Shown: one piece after another, positions 17,720-25,774 of the stretch
Layout of the letters: every line of letters begins with the position of its first letter
How positions within the stretch are numbered: the first letter of the stretch is position 1
Origin: DASSCW01 sp036556695
GTDB taxonomy: Bacteria; Chloroflexota; Limnocylindria; QHBO01
Assembly (NCBI GenBank): GCA_036556695.1
Contig: DATBIY010000006.1
Span: 1 to 64,000 of the forward strand
Direction of reading: 5' to 3'
DNA length: 64,000 nucleotides
Notes under the pieces: generated by a model
Databases searched by the model: none
What the model was told of the DNA's origin: nothing
The model's input: the letters and a program-made list of their open reading frames with translations, nothing else
Translations under genes and position numbers: made by a program

Positions 17720-18070
17720 TCAGCGGAACGCCGAAACGAGCGTGAAGGCCAGCAGCGGAGCGGCCAGCAGGCCCAGCGCCGCGGCCAGCGAATACCAGTC
17801 GCGCGCGGCCCTGGCGTCCGCCACTCCGCGACGCCGCAGCCCGGCGGTCCAGGCCAGCACCCCGCTCAGGCCGGCCACGTACAGCCCGCCGGCCAGCAAG
17901 GTGACGCCCACCGCGAATGGCCGCACGCCGCTGCACGAGCCGAAGGCCAGTGGCCCGCCAGGAGGACAGGTCGACGTCAGCTCCGCTCCAACCAACCCGA
18001 AAACGAGCAGCAGCGTCGCGGCCGAGACGGCCAGGTGGACCAGCAGCCAGCGAGAGGTGCGCGTGGCGAT
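17720..18070 (-). CDS. Three-helix membrane protein with uncertain start
   Basis: About 116 residues of clearly coding membrane sequence: helices near LLVHLAVSAATLLLVFGLVG, FAVGVTLLAGGLYVAGLSGV and YSLAAALGLLAAPLLAFTLV, with a two-cysteine loop (TSTCPPGG, FGSCSG) between the first two. No ATG, GTG or TTG precedes the first helix in this frame. Candidates are ATC at 18070, CTG at 18046 or 18043, or entry by frameshift from the preceding gene. The coordinate given is the furthest plausible start. It is last in the respiratory operon and could be a small accessory subunit; function unknown. Confidence 0.5.
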   Translation of the reverse strand: MATRTSRWLLVHLAVSAATLLLVFGLVGAELTSTCPPGGPLAFGSCSGVRPFAVGVTLLAGGLYVAGLSGVLAWTAGLRRRGVADARAARDWYSLAAALGLLAAPLLAFTLVSAFR

Positions 18071-18090
18071 GGCGCGGCGGCGGCGGCCGG

Positions 18091-18735
18091 TTAGGACTGC
18101 GCCTGGAGAGCGGCGCTGGTGGCGGCGGCGATCTGCGCCTCGCGGCGCGCGACGCGCAGGTACTCGAAGTACAGGTAGCCCAGCGCCAGGAGGCCCAGGC
18201 CGGCCGCGAACATGCCCAGCAGGATGGCTCGCCACGACAGCAGGAAGGCCAGGATCCCGGTTGTCCCCTCGGGAACGGGCAGCAGGAATATCGGCGGAAT
18301 GAGTGACCCTCCCGCCAGGTTGAAGGTCATGAACGGGATCAGCACCAGCAGCGTCAGCAGCAGCTGCAGGAAGTCCAGGTAGCGGATCAGCGACCAGAAG
18401 AAGCCGCGCCGGCCGCGCGCCGCCTGCGTCCAGATGGCCAGCACGATCAGGGCGGTGAAGTTGCCGCCGCCGACCAGGTTGGCGATCAGGAAGCCCACGT
18501 CCTTGCTGAGCTGCAGGAACGGGATGTACAGCGTGACTGCGTAGTAGATGTAGTTCGGGATGTAGAACAGCAGGAAGTACATGAACAGGAACAGCGCCAC
18601 GCCCTTGAGCGTGGCCACCAGCCACGTCTCGTAGCCGTACAGCAGCCAGTTCATGAACTCATCCACGCCGCGGACGATGCGGATCACCGGCCCTCGCCGG
18701 GCGGGCGGGTGGTAGGAGGCGGTCGTGAGGCTCAC
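18091..18735 (-). CDS. Polytopic membrane protein of the bc-complex operon
   Basis: 214-aa protein of unknown family with about five membrane helices (for example GVALFLFMYFLLFYIPNYIY, LLLTLLVLIPFMTF, ILLGMFAAGLGLLALGYLYF) and a basic cytoplasmic C-terminus. Start is a GTG 11 bases after the cytochrome c stop. It carries no heme or metal motif that I can identify. Position right after the diheme cytochrome c suggests an accessory or assembly subunit of the menaquinol:cytochrome c reductase. Confidence 0.75.
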   Translation of the reverse strand: MSLTTASYHPPARRGPVIRIVRGVDEFMNWLLYGYETWLVATLKGVALFLFMYFLLFYIPNYIYYAVTLYIPFLQLSKDVGFLIANLVGGGNFTALIVLAIWTQAARGRRGFFWSLIRYLDFLQLLLTLLVLIPFMTFNLAGGSLIPPIFLLPVPEGTTGILAFLLSWRAILLGMFAAGLGLLALGYLYFEYLRVARREAQIAAATSAALQAQS

Positions 18736-18745
18736 GACGCGGCGC

Positions 18746-19552
18746 TCACTGCTTCTGCTCCAGCAGGAAGGTGATCAGGGCCTGCAGCGCATCCTGGCTC
18801 AACGTGCCCTCCGGGAAGGGCGGCATGCCGGTCTGGTCACCGTCGTTGTAGTTGCCGGACGAGTCGCGGATCCACTTCTCGAGCATGTCGCGCGGGTCCG
18901 CCTCGTAGTCGGCCACCAGCTGGTCGAGCTGGCTGATCGGGGTCGGCAGGTCGTCGGTCACCGGCTCGTTGCCGATATTCAGCAGGCTTGGGAAGTCGCC
19001 CTGCCCCGCCAGATCGGCGCCGTGGCAGCCCTGGCAGCCGGCGTCCTGGTAGACCTGCGCGCCGGCCTCGGGAGTGTCCGGAATGGCTTCCTGCGACTGC
19101 GCGGCGGCCTCCGCGGCCCAGCTCTCGACCAGTGCGGTCAGTGCGTCCACCTGCTGGATGGTCAGCGGGCCGCCGACCTCGGTGCTCCAGGCCGGCATCG
19201 GCGAGTCGACTCGACCGGAGACGACCACCCCGCCGAAGCGGATGACCAGGTTCACGTAGTTTTCGTTGGTCTTCAGCTTCTGGGCGATGCTGGCGCTGTG
19301 CAGGTTCGGCGCATTGACGCCGGTGTCGCCGACCGGTCCGCCTCGCCCATCCTCGCCATGGCAGCGGGCGCAGTTGGCAGTGACCGGGTTGTCGGGCGTC
19401 TCCTCGCCGAACAGCTCATGTCCGTATTCCAGCAGCTCTTCCTGGTCGCGCTCGAATCGCGCCTCGCGGCGCGGCTCGTCGGTGATCCAGTAGAGCCCCA
19501 CGAAGAAGGCGAAGCCCAGCATCAGGAAGACGCCGAGCGTCTTGGCACGCAT
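18746..19552 (-). CDS. Membrane-anchored diheme cytochrome c
   Basis: 268-aa electron carrier with an N-terminal helix (LGVFLMLGFAFFVGLYWI) acting as uncleaved anchor and two class I cytochrome c domains. Heme sites are CARCH (C61, C64, H65) and CQGCH (C173, C176, H177); likely axial methionines are in DSPMPAW and in GMPPFPEG. It fills the cytochrome c1/f place in the bc-type complex, passing electrons from the Rieske protein to a soluble acceptor. Heme attachment would need the ccm operon in this window. It begins four bases after the Rieske stop. Confidence 0.92.
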   Translation of the reverse strand: MRAKTLGVFLMLGFAFFVGLYWITDEPRREARFERDQEELLEYGHELFGEETPDNPVTANCARCHGEDGRGGPVGDTGVNAPNLHSASIAQKLKTNENYVNLVIRFGGVVVSGRVDSPMPAWSTEVGGPLTIQQVDALTALVESWAAEAAAQSQEAIPDTPEAGAQVYQDAGCQGCHGADLAGQGDFPSLLNIGNEPVTDDLPTPISQLDQLVADYEADPRDMLEKWIRDSSGNYNDGDQTGMPPFPEGTLSQDALQALITFLLEQKQ

Positions 19553-19556
19553 CCGC

Positions 19557-20225
19557 TCAGCTCGTGCAGTGCGACATGTCGCCCGGGCCGCGGTCGTCGA
19601 AGGTGTCGGTGCCGATGGGCGGGCCGTCGATCAGCTCGGAGGTGTCGATCACGTAGGCGCCGTTCTCGTCCACCGTGACGTTGAAGCGGTCCATGCCGCG
19701 GGGCGCCGGGCCGTCGCGCTTCTCGCCCAGGACGGTGTACTTGCTGCCGTGGCACAGGCACTCGAACCAGTGGCTCTGATCGCACAGCTGCGGCACCTGG
19801 CAGCCCAGGTGCGGACACTTGCGATACAGCGCGATGACCGAGGCATCGACCGGCGGGACGTCCGGACCCACGTTGGTCCCCGGGTCTGGCACCGACTCCG
19901 GGTTGTCCGGGTTCTCGACCAGCGACTTGGCGGCCGGCACGTTGACCAGGAAGGCACGGGCCTGCTGGTAGGCCAGTGGCAGGCCGGAGGCCCACTCGGC
20001 CTGCAGGTTGACGATGTCGGCGGCGGTACCGACGGTCAGCTGCCCGCCCAGCCCGGAGCGGATGTTCGGCCACAGGAAGTTCAGGGTGCCGGCCAGGAAT
20101 TCGAGCGACAGGATGCCTATGCCCACGCCCAGCACACGGCGCATGAAGGTGCGCCGGCTCATCTCGCCGATGGGCGGGCCGTGGACCTCGCCGTAGCTGC
20201 GGTTGGCCAAAGGCTGCGTGCTCAT
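19557..20225 (-). CDS. Rieske [2Fe-2S] subunit of menaquinol:cytochrome c reductase
   Basis: 222-aa Rieske protein with an N-terminal Tat-type anchor (SRRTFMRRVLGVGIGILSLEF, cluster of arginines before the helix). Cluster ligands are C137 and H139 in CPHLGC and C156 and H159 in CLCH; C142 and C158 give the stabilising disulfide. An extra cysteine, C148, lies in the loop between the motifs. A 40-residue acidic/Pro-rich insertion (about 104-126) precedes the first motif. ATG at 20225 overlaps the stop of the PetD-like gene (ATGA). Confidence 0.94.
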   Translation of the reverse strand: MSTQPLANRSYGEVHGPPIGEMSRRTFMRRVLGVGIGILSLEFLAGTLNFLWPNIRSGLGGQLTVGTAADIVNLQAEWASGLPLAYQQARAFLVNVPAAKSLVENPDNPESVPDPGTNVGPDVPPVDASVIALYRKCPHLGCQVPQLCDQSHWFECLCHGSKYTVLGEKRDGPAPRGMDRFNVTVDENGAYVIDTSELIDGPPIGTDTFDDRGPGDMSHCTS

Positions 20226-20836
20226 AGGGTGAAGAAGATCCCGTCCCATGGCCAGACCCAGTTCCAGCCGGGGCCGCGGAAGAACGAGCCGATGAAGGTC
20301 ACCAGCAGCCCGCCGACCATCAGGCACATGAAGAACACCCAGGCCAGCTTGCGGTCACGGGCGGCCTTGTACGGCGAACGGTCGATGTAGGCGATGACCA
20401 TCAGGCCGATAAAGTAGATGGGCGGGAACAGCACGCCGACCACCGTGGCGTTGAAATAGGACAGCATCTCCTGCAGGCCCAGGAAGTACCACGGCGCCTT
20501 GGCGACGTGTGGCGTGGCGCCGGCGTTGGCCATCTCCTCCAGCGGCGCCTCGATCAGGAACGAGGTGATCACCAGCAGCGCGGTGATCAGCGTCGCCATC
20601 AGGAACTCCGCGCGCAGCAGGTGCGGCCAGGTCAGCACCGTCTCATCGGGCCGCTTGTCGACGCGGACCATGGACTCCTGCTTTACGTAGGCCAGCAGCC
20701 GGAAGCGCTCGGTGCCGGGCACGCCCGGCGGCCCGGGCAGCTTCGGCCCGGTGCCACGCTCGACCATCGGCACGCTGGGTGCCTGGGTGGGGGCGTTCTT
20801 GTCAGCCGTGGCGTTCGGTCGCTTCTCGATGGTCAT
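20222..20836 (-). CDS. Cytochrome b C-terminal half (subunit IV / PetD-like)
   Basis: 204-aa protein with three to four membrane helices, the C-terminal half of a split cytochrome b. After a 45-residue Pro-rich cytoplasmic head come WPHLLRAEFLMATLI, the quinol-site region with HVAKAPWYFLGLQEML, and helices FPPIYFIGLMVIAYI and WVFFMCLMVGGLLVTFIG. The classical PEWY Qo motif is replaced by APWYF, as in other PetD/QcrC-type subunits. Encoded 15 bases after the cytochrome b6-like gene and overlapping the Rieske start. Confidence 0.9.
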   Translation of the reverse strand: MTIEKRPNATADKNAPTQAPSVPMVERGTGPKLPGPPGVPGTERFRLLAYVKQESMVRVDKRPDETVLTWPHLLRAEFLMATLITALLVITSFLIEAPLEEMANAGATPHVAKAPWYFLGLQEMLSYFNATVVGVLFPPIYFIGLMVIAYIDRSPYKAARDRKLAWVFFMCLMVGGLLVTFIGSFFRGPGWNWVWPWDGIFFTL

Positions 20837-20851
20837 CGGCTCATGTAGCTC

Positions 20852-21571
20852 CTAGACCGGCCCGGAGATGCCGCCGTCCTTCCGGATCCGCCAGAAGTGG
20901 ACCACCATCAGGATGGCCGCGATCAGCGGGAAGGCGATGACGTGCATGACGTAGAAGCGGATGAGCGTCTCCTGCCCGACCTCGATGCCGCCGAGCAGGA
21001 TGAAGCTCGACTCGGTGTTGAGCAGCGGCGCGTAGGTGGCCATCTGCGTGCCGACGGTGATGGCCCAGAAGGCGATTTGGTCCCACGGAAGCAGGTAGCC
21101 GGTGAAGCTCAGCCACAGGGTGCTGAACAGGAGCAGGACGCCGATGGCCCAGTTGAACTCGCGCGGTGGCTTGTAGGCGCCGTGGTAGAAGACCCGGATC
21201 ATGTGCAGGAACACCGTCAGCACCATCAGGTGCGCCGCCCAGCGGTGCATGTTGCGGATCAGGTCGCCGAAGGCGACGGTGTTCGAGATGGCCTGGATGT
21301 TCTGGTAGGCAACCTGCACGCTGGGCACGTAGAAGAACATCAGGTACACGCCGGTGATGGTCAGCGCCAGGAACAGGAAGAAGCTGATCCCACCCAGGCA
21401 GAAGGTGTAGGTGTAGCGCACCGCGTGCTTCTTGACGCGCACCGGGTGCAGGTGCAGGAAGACGTTGTTCATCACCGCCAGCGCGCGCGTGCGGCTGGTG
21501 GTCGGGTACGGCTGGCGGAAAAGGCTGCGCCAGGCTGCGGACTCCTTGACGATGCGGACCAGGAAGCTCAT
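20852..21571 (-). CDS. Cytochrome b N-terminal half (b6-type)
   Basis: 239-aa four-helix heme protein. Heme-ligand histidines: H109 and a partner in MHVIAFPLIA, and H123 and the one in MVVHFW; the second pair spacing of 14 residues is the b6 type. The sequence YTFCLGG places C58 where cytochrome b6 and firmicute QcrB attach an extra heme (c-n / c-i) covalently. It oxidises menaquinol and holds the low- and high-potential hemes. ATG at 21571 overlaps the preceding oxidoreductase stop. N-terminal 45 residues are basic and cytoplasmic. Confidence 0.93.
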   Translation of the reverse strand: MSFLVRIVKESAAWRSLFRQPYPTTSRTRALAVMNNVFLHLHPVRVKKHAVRYTYTFCLGGISFFLFLALTITGVYLMFFYVPSVQVAYQNIQAISNTVAFGDLIRNMHRWAAHLMVLTVFLHMIRVFYHGAYKPPREFNWAIGVLLLFSTLWLSFTGYLLPWDQIAFWAITVGTQMATYAPLLNTESSFILLGGIEVGQETLIRFYVMHVIAFPLIAAILMVVHFWRIRKDGGISGPV

Positions 21572-23541
21572 CGGGCCACCGCCGGTCCTGCCTGCTGGCC
21601 GATCTGTCCCAGCACGTTGTCCTTGTAGCTCTCCAAGAGCACCTTCCCGTCAGGCGTGAACCGCTCGAGCTCGAGCCGGTCCATGGTGATGCAGTTGGTC
21701 GGACAGCGCTCGACGCAGAGGTTGCAGCGGATGCAGCGCTCCTCGTCGATGATCATTGCGATACCGCGCGGCCACGATTGGAAGAGGTCGATCTCCGGGT
21801 CGTCGCCGCCCACCTGCGCCTTGTCGACCATGTAGATCACCCCTTCGGGGCAGACGTCGGCGCAGAGCCCGCACAGGATACAGCGCGGTCCGTCGATGTT
21901 GATGTTGTGGTTGCACTGCAGGCAGCGCTGGCCCTCGCTGATCGCGCTGCGGCTGTCGTAGCCCACCTCCACCAGGTCCACGAAGTCGCGCCGCAGCTCC
22001 GGCGGCGCCATGGGGATCTCCTGGCGGCGGATGTCCTCGTAGGCGCGTGGCATGTCGTGCTCCAGCGCCTGCGTGACCACTGCGCGGTTGATGACCGGCA
22101 GCTCCTGCAGCTCCTCGCCACGCACGCCGCCCAGCCAGCGATCGACGGCGCGGGCGGTGCGACGACCGCGGCCGGCGGCCTCGATGATGGTGGCAGGCCC
22201 CGTCACGAAGTCGCCGCAGGCGAACACGCCGTCGACGTTGGTCTCGAAGGTGTCCTGGTTGATGACCACGTTGCCGCGGTTCAGCTCGAACTTCAGCTGG
22301 TTGTACTTCGTGCCGTCGGCGCGGGTGGGGGTGGTGCCGTTCAGCGGCGGGGTGCGCCAGCTGGACACCGAGCCGCCCTCCACCGGGTTGCGGGCATCGG
22401 TCACGCCCAGGTGCCGGTTCAGTTTGGCGCCGTACTCGCCCAGCACGTTGTTGTCCGACGCCTGGCTGGTGCAGGGGATGACCATGTCGCACGGGATGGT
22501 GAACTCGCTGCCGGGGATCGGCTCCGGGGACCGCCGGCCGGAGGCATCGGGCTCACCCAGGCGGACCCGCTGGAAGACCATGCCTTTCACCTTGCCGCTG
22601 TCATCGGCCAGGATCTCGACCGGCGAGGCGAAGAACTCGAACTGCACGCCCTCGAAGCGAGTCTCGTGCTGCTCCTCCTCGTCCACCACCATCTCGTCCG
22701 GGCCGCGGCGGTAGACGATGGTGCTGGTCTTGGCTCCCAGCCGCAGCGCCGTTCGGCTGGAGTCCATGGCGGTGTAGCCGCCGCCGACGACCACCACGTG
22801 ATCGCCCACCCACTGCTCCTCGCCCAGGTTGGCCCGCTTCAGAAAGTCGACGCCGTAGATGACGCCATCCAGCTCCTCGCCCGGCACGTTCATGGCGACC
22901 GGGTACATGCAGCCGGTGGCGACCACCACCGCGTCGTGCCGCTCCTTCAGCTGGTCGAGGGTGATGTCGCGGCCGATCTCGACGTTGTAATGGAACTCGA
23001 CGCCGTGCTTGGCAACCCAGTTGACGTCCAGCTCGATGACGTCTCGCGGCAGTCGGAAGGCTGGCACGCCGATGAGGGTCGTGCCGCCGCCTGACGGGAG
23101 CGCTTCGTAGACATGCACCTCGTGGCCGTAGGTCGCCAGCTCCTTGGCGACGCTGAGGCCGGCCGGTCCCGCCCCGATCACCGCCGCCGACTTCCCGGTG
23201 GGCGGGCCGACCACGATGTTGTCCGGCATGTTGTTGCCGTAGTGCCAGTCGACCAGGAAGCGCTTCATGGCGCGGATGGCCAGCGGCTTGTCGATGTCGG
23301 CGCGGCGGCATGCCTTCTCGCACGGCGCGCTGCACACGTAGCCGCAGATGGCGGCCACCGGGTTCGGGTCGCGGGCCAGGATGTAGCCCTCTTCGAACCG
23401 CCCCTCGGCTGCCAGCATGAGGTAGCCGCGGCAGTTGGTATTGACCGGGCAGCCTTCCTGGCACTCGATGTTGCACTGCAGCCAGTCGACGCCGACTTCG
23501 GCGGTCTGGAACCTCAGCGGGATTGCGTTCTCACTGATCAC
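21568..23541 (-). CDS. GltD-like FAD/NAD(P) oxidoreductase with C-terminal 2x[4Fe-4S] ferredoxin domain
   Basis: 657-aa fusion. Residues about 20-100 are the N-terminal Fe-S domain of the glutamate-synthase small-subunit family, rich in cysteines (DWLQCNIECQEGCP, AICGYVCSAPCEKACRR). Then come an FAD Rossmann motif (AAVIGAGPAGLSVAKELA), an NAD(P) motif (VVVVGGGYTAMDSSRTALRL) and the C-terminal FAD contact VFACGDFVTGPATIIEA. About residues 555-640 hold two [4Fe-4S] motifs (CILCGLCADVCP, CIRCNLCVERCP). It is the first gene of the bc operon and overlaps the cytochrome b start, so it may move electrons between NAD(P)H or ferredoxin and the quinone/bc system. Start is GTG at 23541. Confidence 0.88.
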   Translation of the reverse strand: MISENAIPLRFQTAEVGVDWLQCNIECQEGCPVNTNCRGYLMLAAEGRFEEGYILARDPNPVAAICGYVCSAPCEKACRRADIDKPLAIRAMKRFLVDWHYGNNMPDNIVVGPPTGKSAAVIGAGPAGLSVAKELATYGHEVHVYEALPSGGGTTLIGVPAFRLPRDVIELDVNWVAKHGVEFHYNVEIGRDITLDQLKERHDAVVVATGCMYPVAMNVPGEELDGVIYGVDFLKRANLGEEQWVGDHVVVVGGGYTAMDSSRTALRLGAKTSTIVYRRGPDEMVVDEEEQHETRFEGVQFEFFASPVEILADDSGKVKGMVFQRVRLGEPDASGRRSPEPIPGSEFTIPCDMVIPCTSQASDNNVLGEYGAKLNRHLGVTDARNPVEGGSVSSWRTPPLNGTTPTRADGTKYNQLKFELNRGNVVINQDTFETNVDGVFACGDFVTGPATIIEAAGRGRRTARAVDRWLGGVRGEELQELPVINRAVVTQALEHDMPRAYEDIRRQEIPMAPPELRRDFVDLVEVGYDSRSAISEGQRCLQCNHNINIDGPRCILCGLCADVCPEGVIYMVDKAQVGGDDPEIDLFQSWPRGIAMIIDEERCIRCNLCVERCPTNCITMDRLELERFTPDGKVLLESYKDNVLGQIGQQAGPAVAR

Positions 23542-23602
23542 GGGCGAGGTGGCACAGCGGGTTCCACACGAAATCCGTTCGGAGCGAAGCAGCGGCTGAT
23601 CG

Positions 23603-23632
23603 ATGCTACCTGACCCGCGCTCTGAGCGTCAA
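23603..23632 (-). promoter_or_regulatory. Predicted promoter of the respiratory operon
   Basis: On the minus strand TTGACG (23632-23627) and TAGCAT (23608-23603) are separated by 18 bases, placing transcription start near 23596, about 55 bases before the GTG of the oxidoreductase gene. Confidence 0.6.
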
Positions 23633-23642
23633 AGCGGATGGT

Positions 23643-23670
23643 GTGTCGTGCGTGCTCGAGCGCACGACAC
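23643..23670. repeat. Inverted repeat between transpeptidase gene and respiratory promoter
   Basis: A perfect 10-bp inverted repeat, GTGTCGTGCG / CGCACGACAC, encloses an 8-base loop containing CTCGAG. It lies 29 bases after the penicillin-binding protein stop and 11 bases upstream of the -35 box of the respiratory promoter. No T-tract follows on either strand, so it may be an operator or a terminator of unusual form. Confidence 0.5.
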
Positions 23671-23698
23671 CGATTCGGCGTTTCCAGGCGCTGCACAG

Positions 23699-25753
23699 CT
23701 ACCTACCGCTGAAGTACGTGGTCATCACCTGGCGCACGAGGGGCGCAGCGTCTGAGCCCCCGGTGGCCAGCGGGACGCGCACCAGCACGGTGGCCACCGA
23801 AATCTGCGGGTTGTCGGCCGGGGCGATGGCCGGAAACCACGCATCCGGATCCGGACCACCGGTCTCGGCGGTGCCGCTCTTGCCGGCTACCTGGATGCCG
23901 TAGCCGGCGAAGGACGGGAACGCGGTGCCGTAGGGGTAGTTGACCACCGCCTTCATCGACTCCACCACGTAGCGCAGCTGGCCCCGGGTGAGGCTGATGC
24001 GCTGTTTCAGCTCACGGCGATTCTTCTCGACCACCGTGCCGTCGGGCAGGCGTGCCTCGGCGACCAGCCGCGGGACCCACAGCTTGCCGCCGTTGCCGAT
24101 GGCGGCGTAGGCGTTGGCCAGCTGCAGCGGAGTGCCCAGGTAGCTCCCCTGGCCGATGGCCAGCTGGATCTGGTCGAACGGCCCGTACGGATGGATCTTC
24201 CCGTCCCAGCGCTTCGCCGTCTCGAAGTACTCGGCGTCGGGCAGGATGCCGGGCTCATCCGCCAGGTGCCTGATGCCGGTGGACTGGCCGAAGCCGAACT
24301 CGCGAACCAGGTCGGTCAGGGCCGTCTGGTTCTCGTCGTAGACCAGGATCGAGAGCGGCATGTAGGTGGTGTTGCAGCTGAAGGCCATGGCCTGCAGCAA
24401 GTCGACCAGGCCGGCCAGGCTGTGGTCCAGATAGTTGTGGAAGGTGAAGCCGGAGAAGGTCCAGGTGCCGTTGCAGGTCATCCGCGTCGCCGGCGAGGCA
24501 ACGCCCAACTTGAGGGCCGCGGCCAGCGTGAAGACCTTGAACGACGAGCCGGCCGGATAGGCACCCAGCACAGCGTGGCTGGTGCGCGCGGACTCGCCCG
24601 GGTCTGCCAGCGGGACGCCCGTCAGGCTGGAGCCGATGGTCATCGAGTTGGGGTTGAAGCGCGGCGCTGATGCCAGCGCCCACACATCGCCGTTGCGCGG
24701 ATTGATCACCGCCGTGCCGGCCTCCGCGTAGGGGGCAAGGGTCGCATCGGCCGTTCCCTGGATGTTGCGGCGCAGGGTGATGATCACGTCCGCCCCAGGA
24801 ACCATCCGCCGGTCGAGCACCGTGATCCGGCGCCCGTCGTCGCCGATGGCCACCAGCGACAGGCCGGGGCTGCCCGCCAGCAGGTCGTCAGCGCCCATCT
24901 CCAGCCCACTGCGACCGACCAGCTCACCTGAGCGCAGCAGGCCGCTCTCGTCGTCGCGCACGTCCTTGACCGTGGCGGGCGTCGCGTAGCCGATGGTCTG
25001 GCCGGCCACCCACTCCTGCGGATAGATCCGCGCTCCATCGTCCCGGTTTCGGGCGTAGACCGTGCCATCCTGGCCAACGATCCGGCCGCGCAGCGGGGCG
25101 GTGCGCTTCAGGCGCAGGGTTCCGCCCTCGCCGAGCGCAGGGAACAGGATGCTGGGGCTCCAGCGCACGTCCCAGCCGGACGCGGACGCTGCCAGCAGCA
25201 CTTCGCGCTGCAGCACCACCTCACCGAAGTTGTCGGTGCTGAAGGTCAGGTCCACCGGGACGCGGACCGCCAGCCTCGGGCCGGCCAGTGGCGTATCCGG
25301 CGGGACCGGCGTCGGCTCTGGCGTGGGGCTGGCAGCGGGATCGACGGATGGCACCGATGGCGCCGCGCCGGATGGCGCCGGCTGCGGTGAGGCCGGCGGC
25401 GCGTCCGGCGGCCGCGGAGCGGCCGAGAGGACGACGCGTTCCGGATCGCCCAGCTCCCAGGCGAGGTCAGTGCTGCGCGTGAAGCGTTCGAACCGCTCGA
25501 GCAGATCGCGGAAGGCTCGTTGCGGCACGCGGTCGCGGTCGGCCGCCGAGAGCGCCTGGTGCATCGCCGGGTAGCGGCCCTCGCGCCAGTCTTCCAGGAA
25601 GGCGGCCAGCGCAGCCGGCGCCTCCTCGATCGGCTGCACCGGCACCGCACTCGGAACCGGCGTCGGCAACGGCGTGGTGCTGGTACACGCGGCAGCCAGC
25701 ATCGCGACAGCCAGGACGGCTGCCTGGCGGTTGATCCCCCGCCGCGGGCTCAT
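23699..25753 (-). CDS. Class B penicillin-binding protein (lipoprotein transpeptidase)
   Basis: 684-aa peptidoglycan DD-transpeptidase. The N-terminal signal ends in a lipobox (VAMLAAACTS), so it is lipid-anchored rather than held by an uncleaved helix. An NTF2-like MecA-N-type domain (about 45-105) is followed by a Pro/Ala/Ser linker (about 115-150), the dimerisation domain, and the transpeptidase domain from about 330. Catalytic motifs are present: SSFK near residue 400, SCN near 458, KSGT near 622. It cross-links peptidoglycan outside the membrane. It is in line with an LmbE-like gene 21 bases upstream and ends before the respiratory operon. Confidence 0.92.
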   Translation of the reverse strand: MSPRRGINRQAAVLAVAMLAAACTSTTPLPTPVPSAVPVQPIEEAPAALAAFLEDWREGRYPAMHQALSAADRDRVPQRAFRDLLERFERFTRSTDLAWELGDPERVVLSAAPRPPDAPPASPQPAPSGAAPSVPSVDPAASPTPEPTPVPPDTPLAGPRLAVRVPVDLTFSTDNFGEVVLQREVLLAASASGWDVRWSPSILFPALGEGGTLRLKRTAPLRGRIVGQDGTVYARNRDDGARIYPQEWVAGQTIGYATPATVKDVRDDESGLLRSGELVGRSGLEMGADDLLAGSPGLSLVAIGDDGRRITVLDRRMVPGADVIITLRRNIQGTADATLAPYAEAGTAVINPRNGDVWALASAPRFNPNSMTIGSSLTGVPLADPGESARTSHAVLGAYPAGSSFKVFTLAAALKLGVASPATRMTCNGTWTFSGFTFHNYLDHSLAGLVDLLQAMAFSCNTTYMPLSILVYDENQTALTDLVREFGFGQSTGIRHLADEPGILPDAEYFETAKRWDGKIHPYGPFDQIQLAIGQGSYLGTPLQLANAYAAIGNGGKLWVPRLVAEARLPDGTVVEKNRRELKQRISLTRGQLRYVVESMKAVVNYPYGTAFPSFAGYGIQVAGKSGTAETGGPDPDAWFPAIAPADNPQISVATVLVRVPLATGGSDAAPLVRQVMTTYFSGR

Positions 25754-25774
25754 CGGCTCACGTGGCGCATCGGC

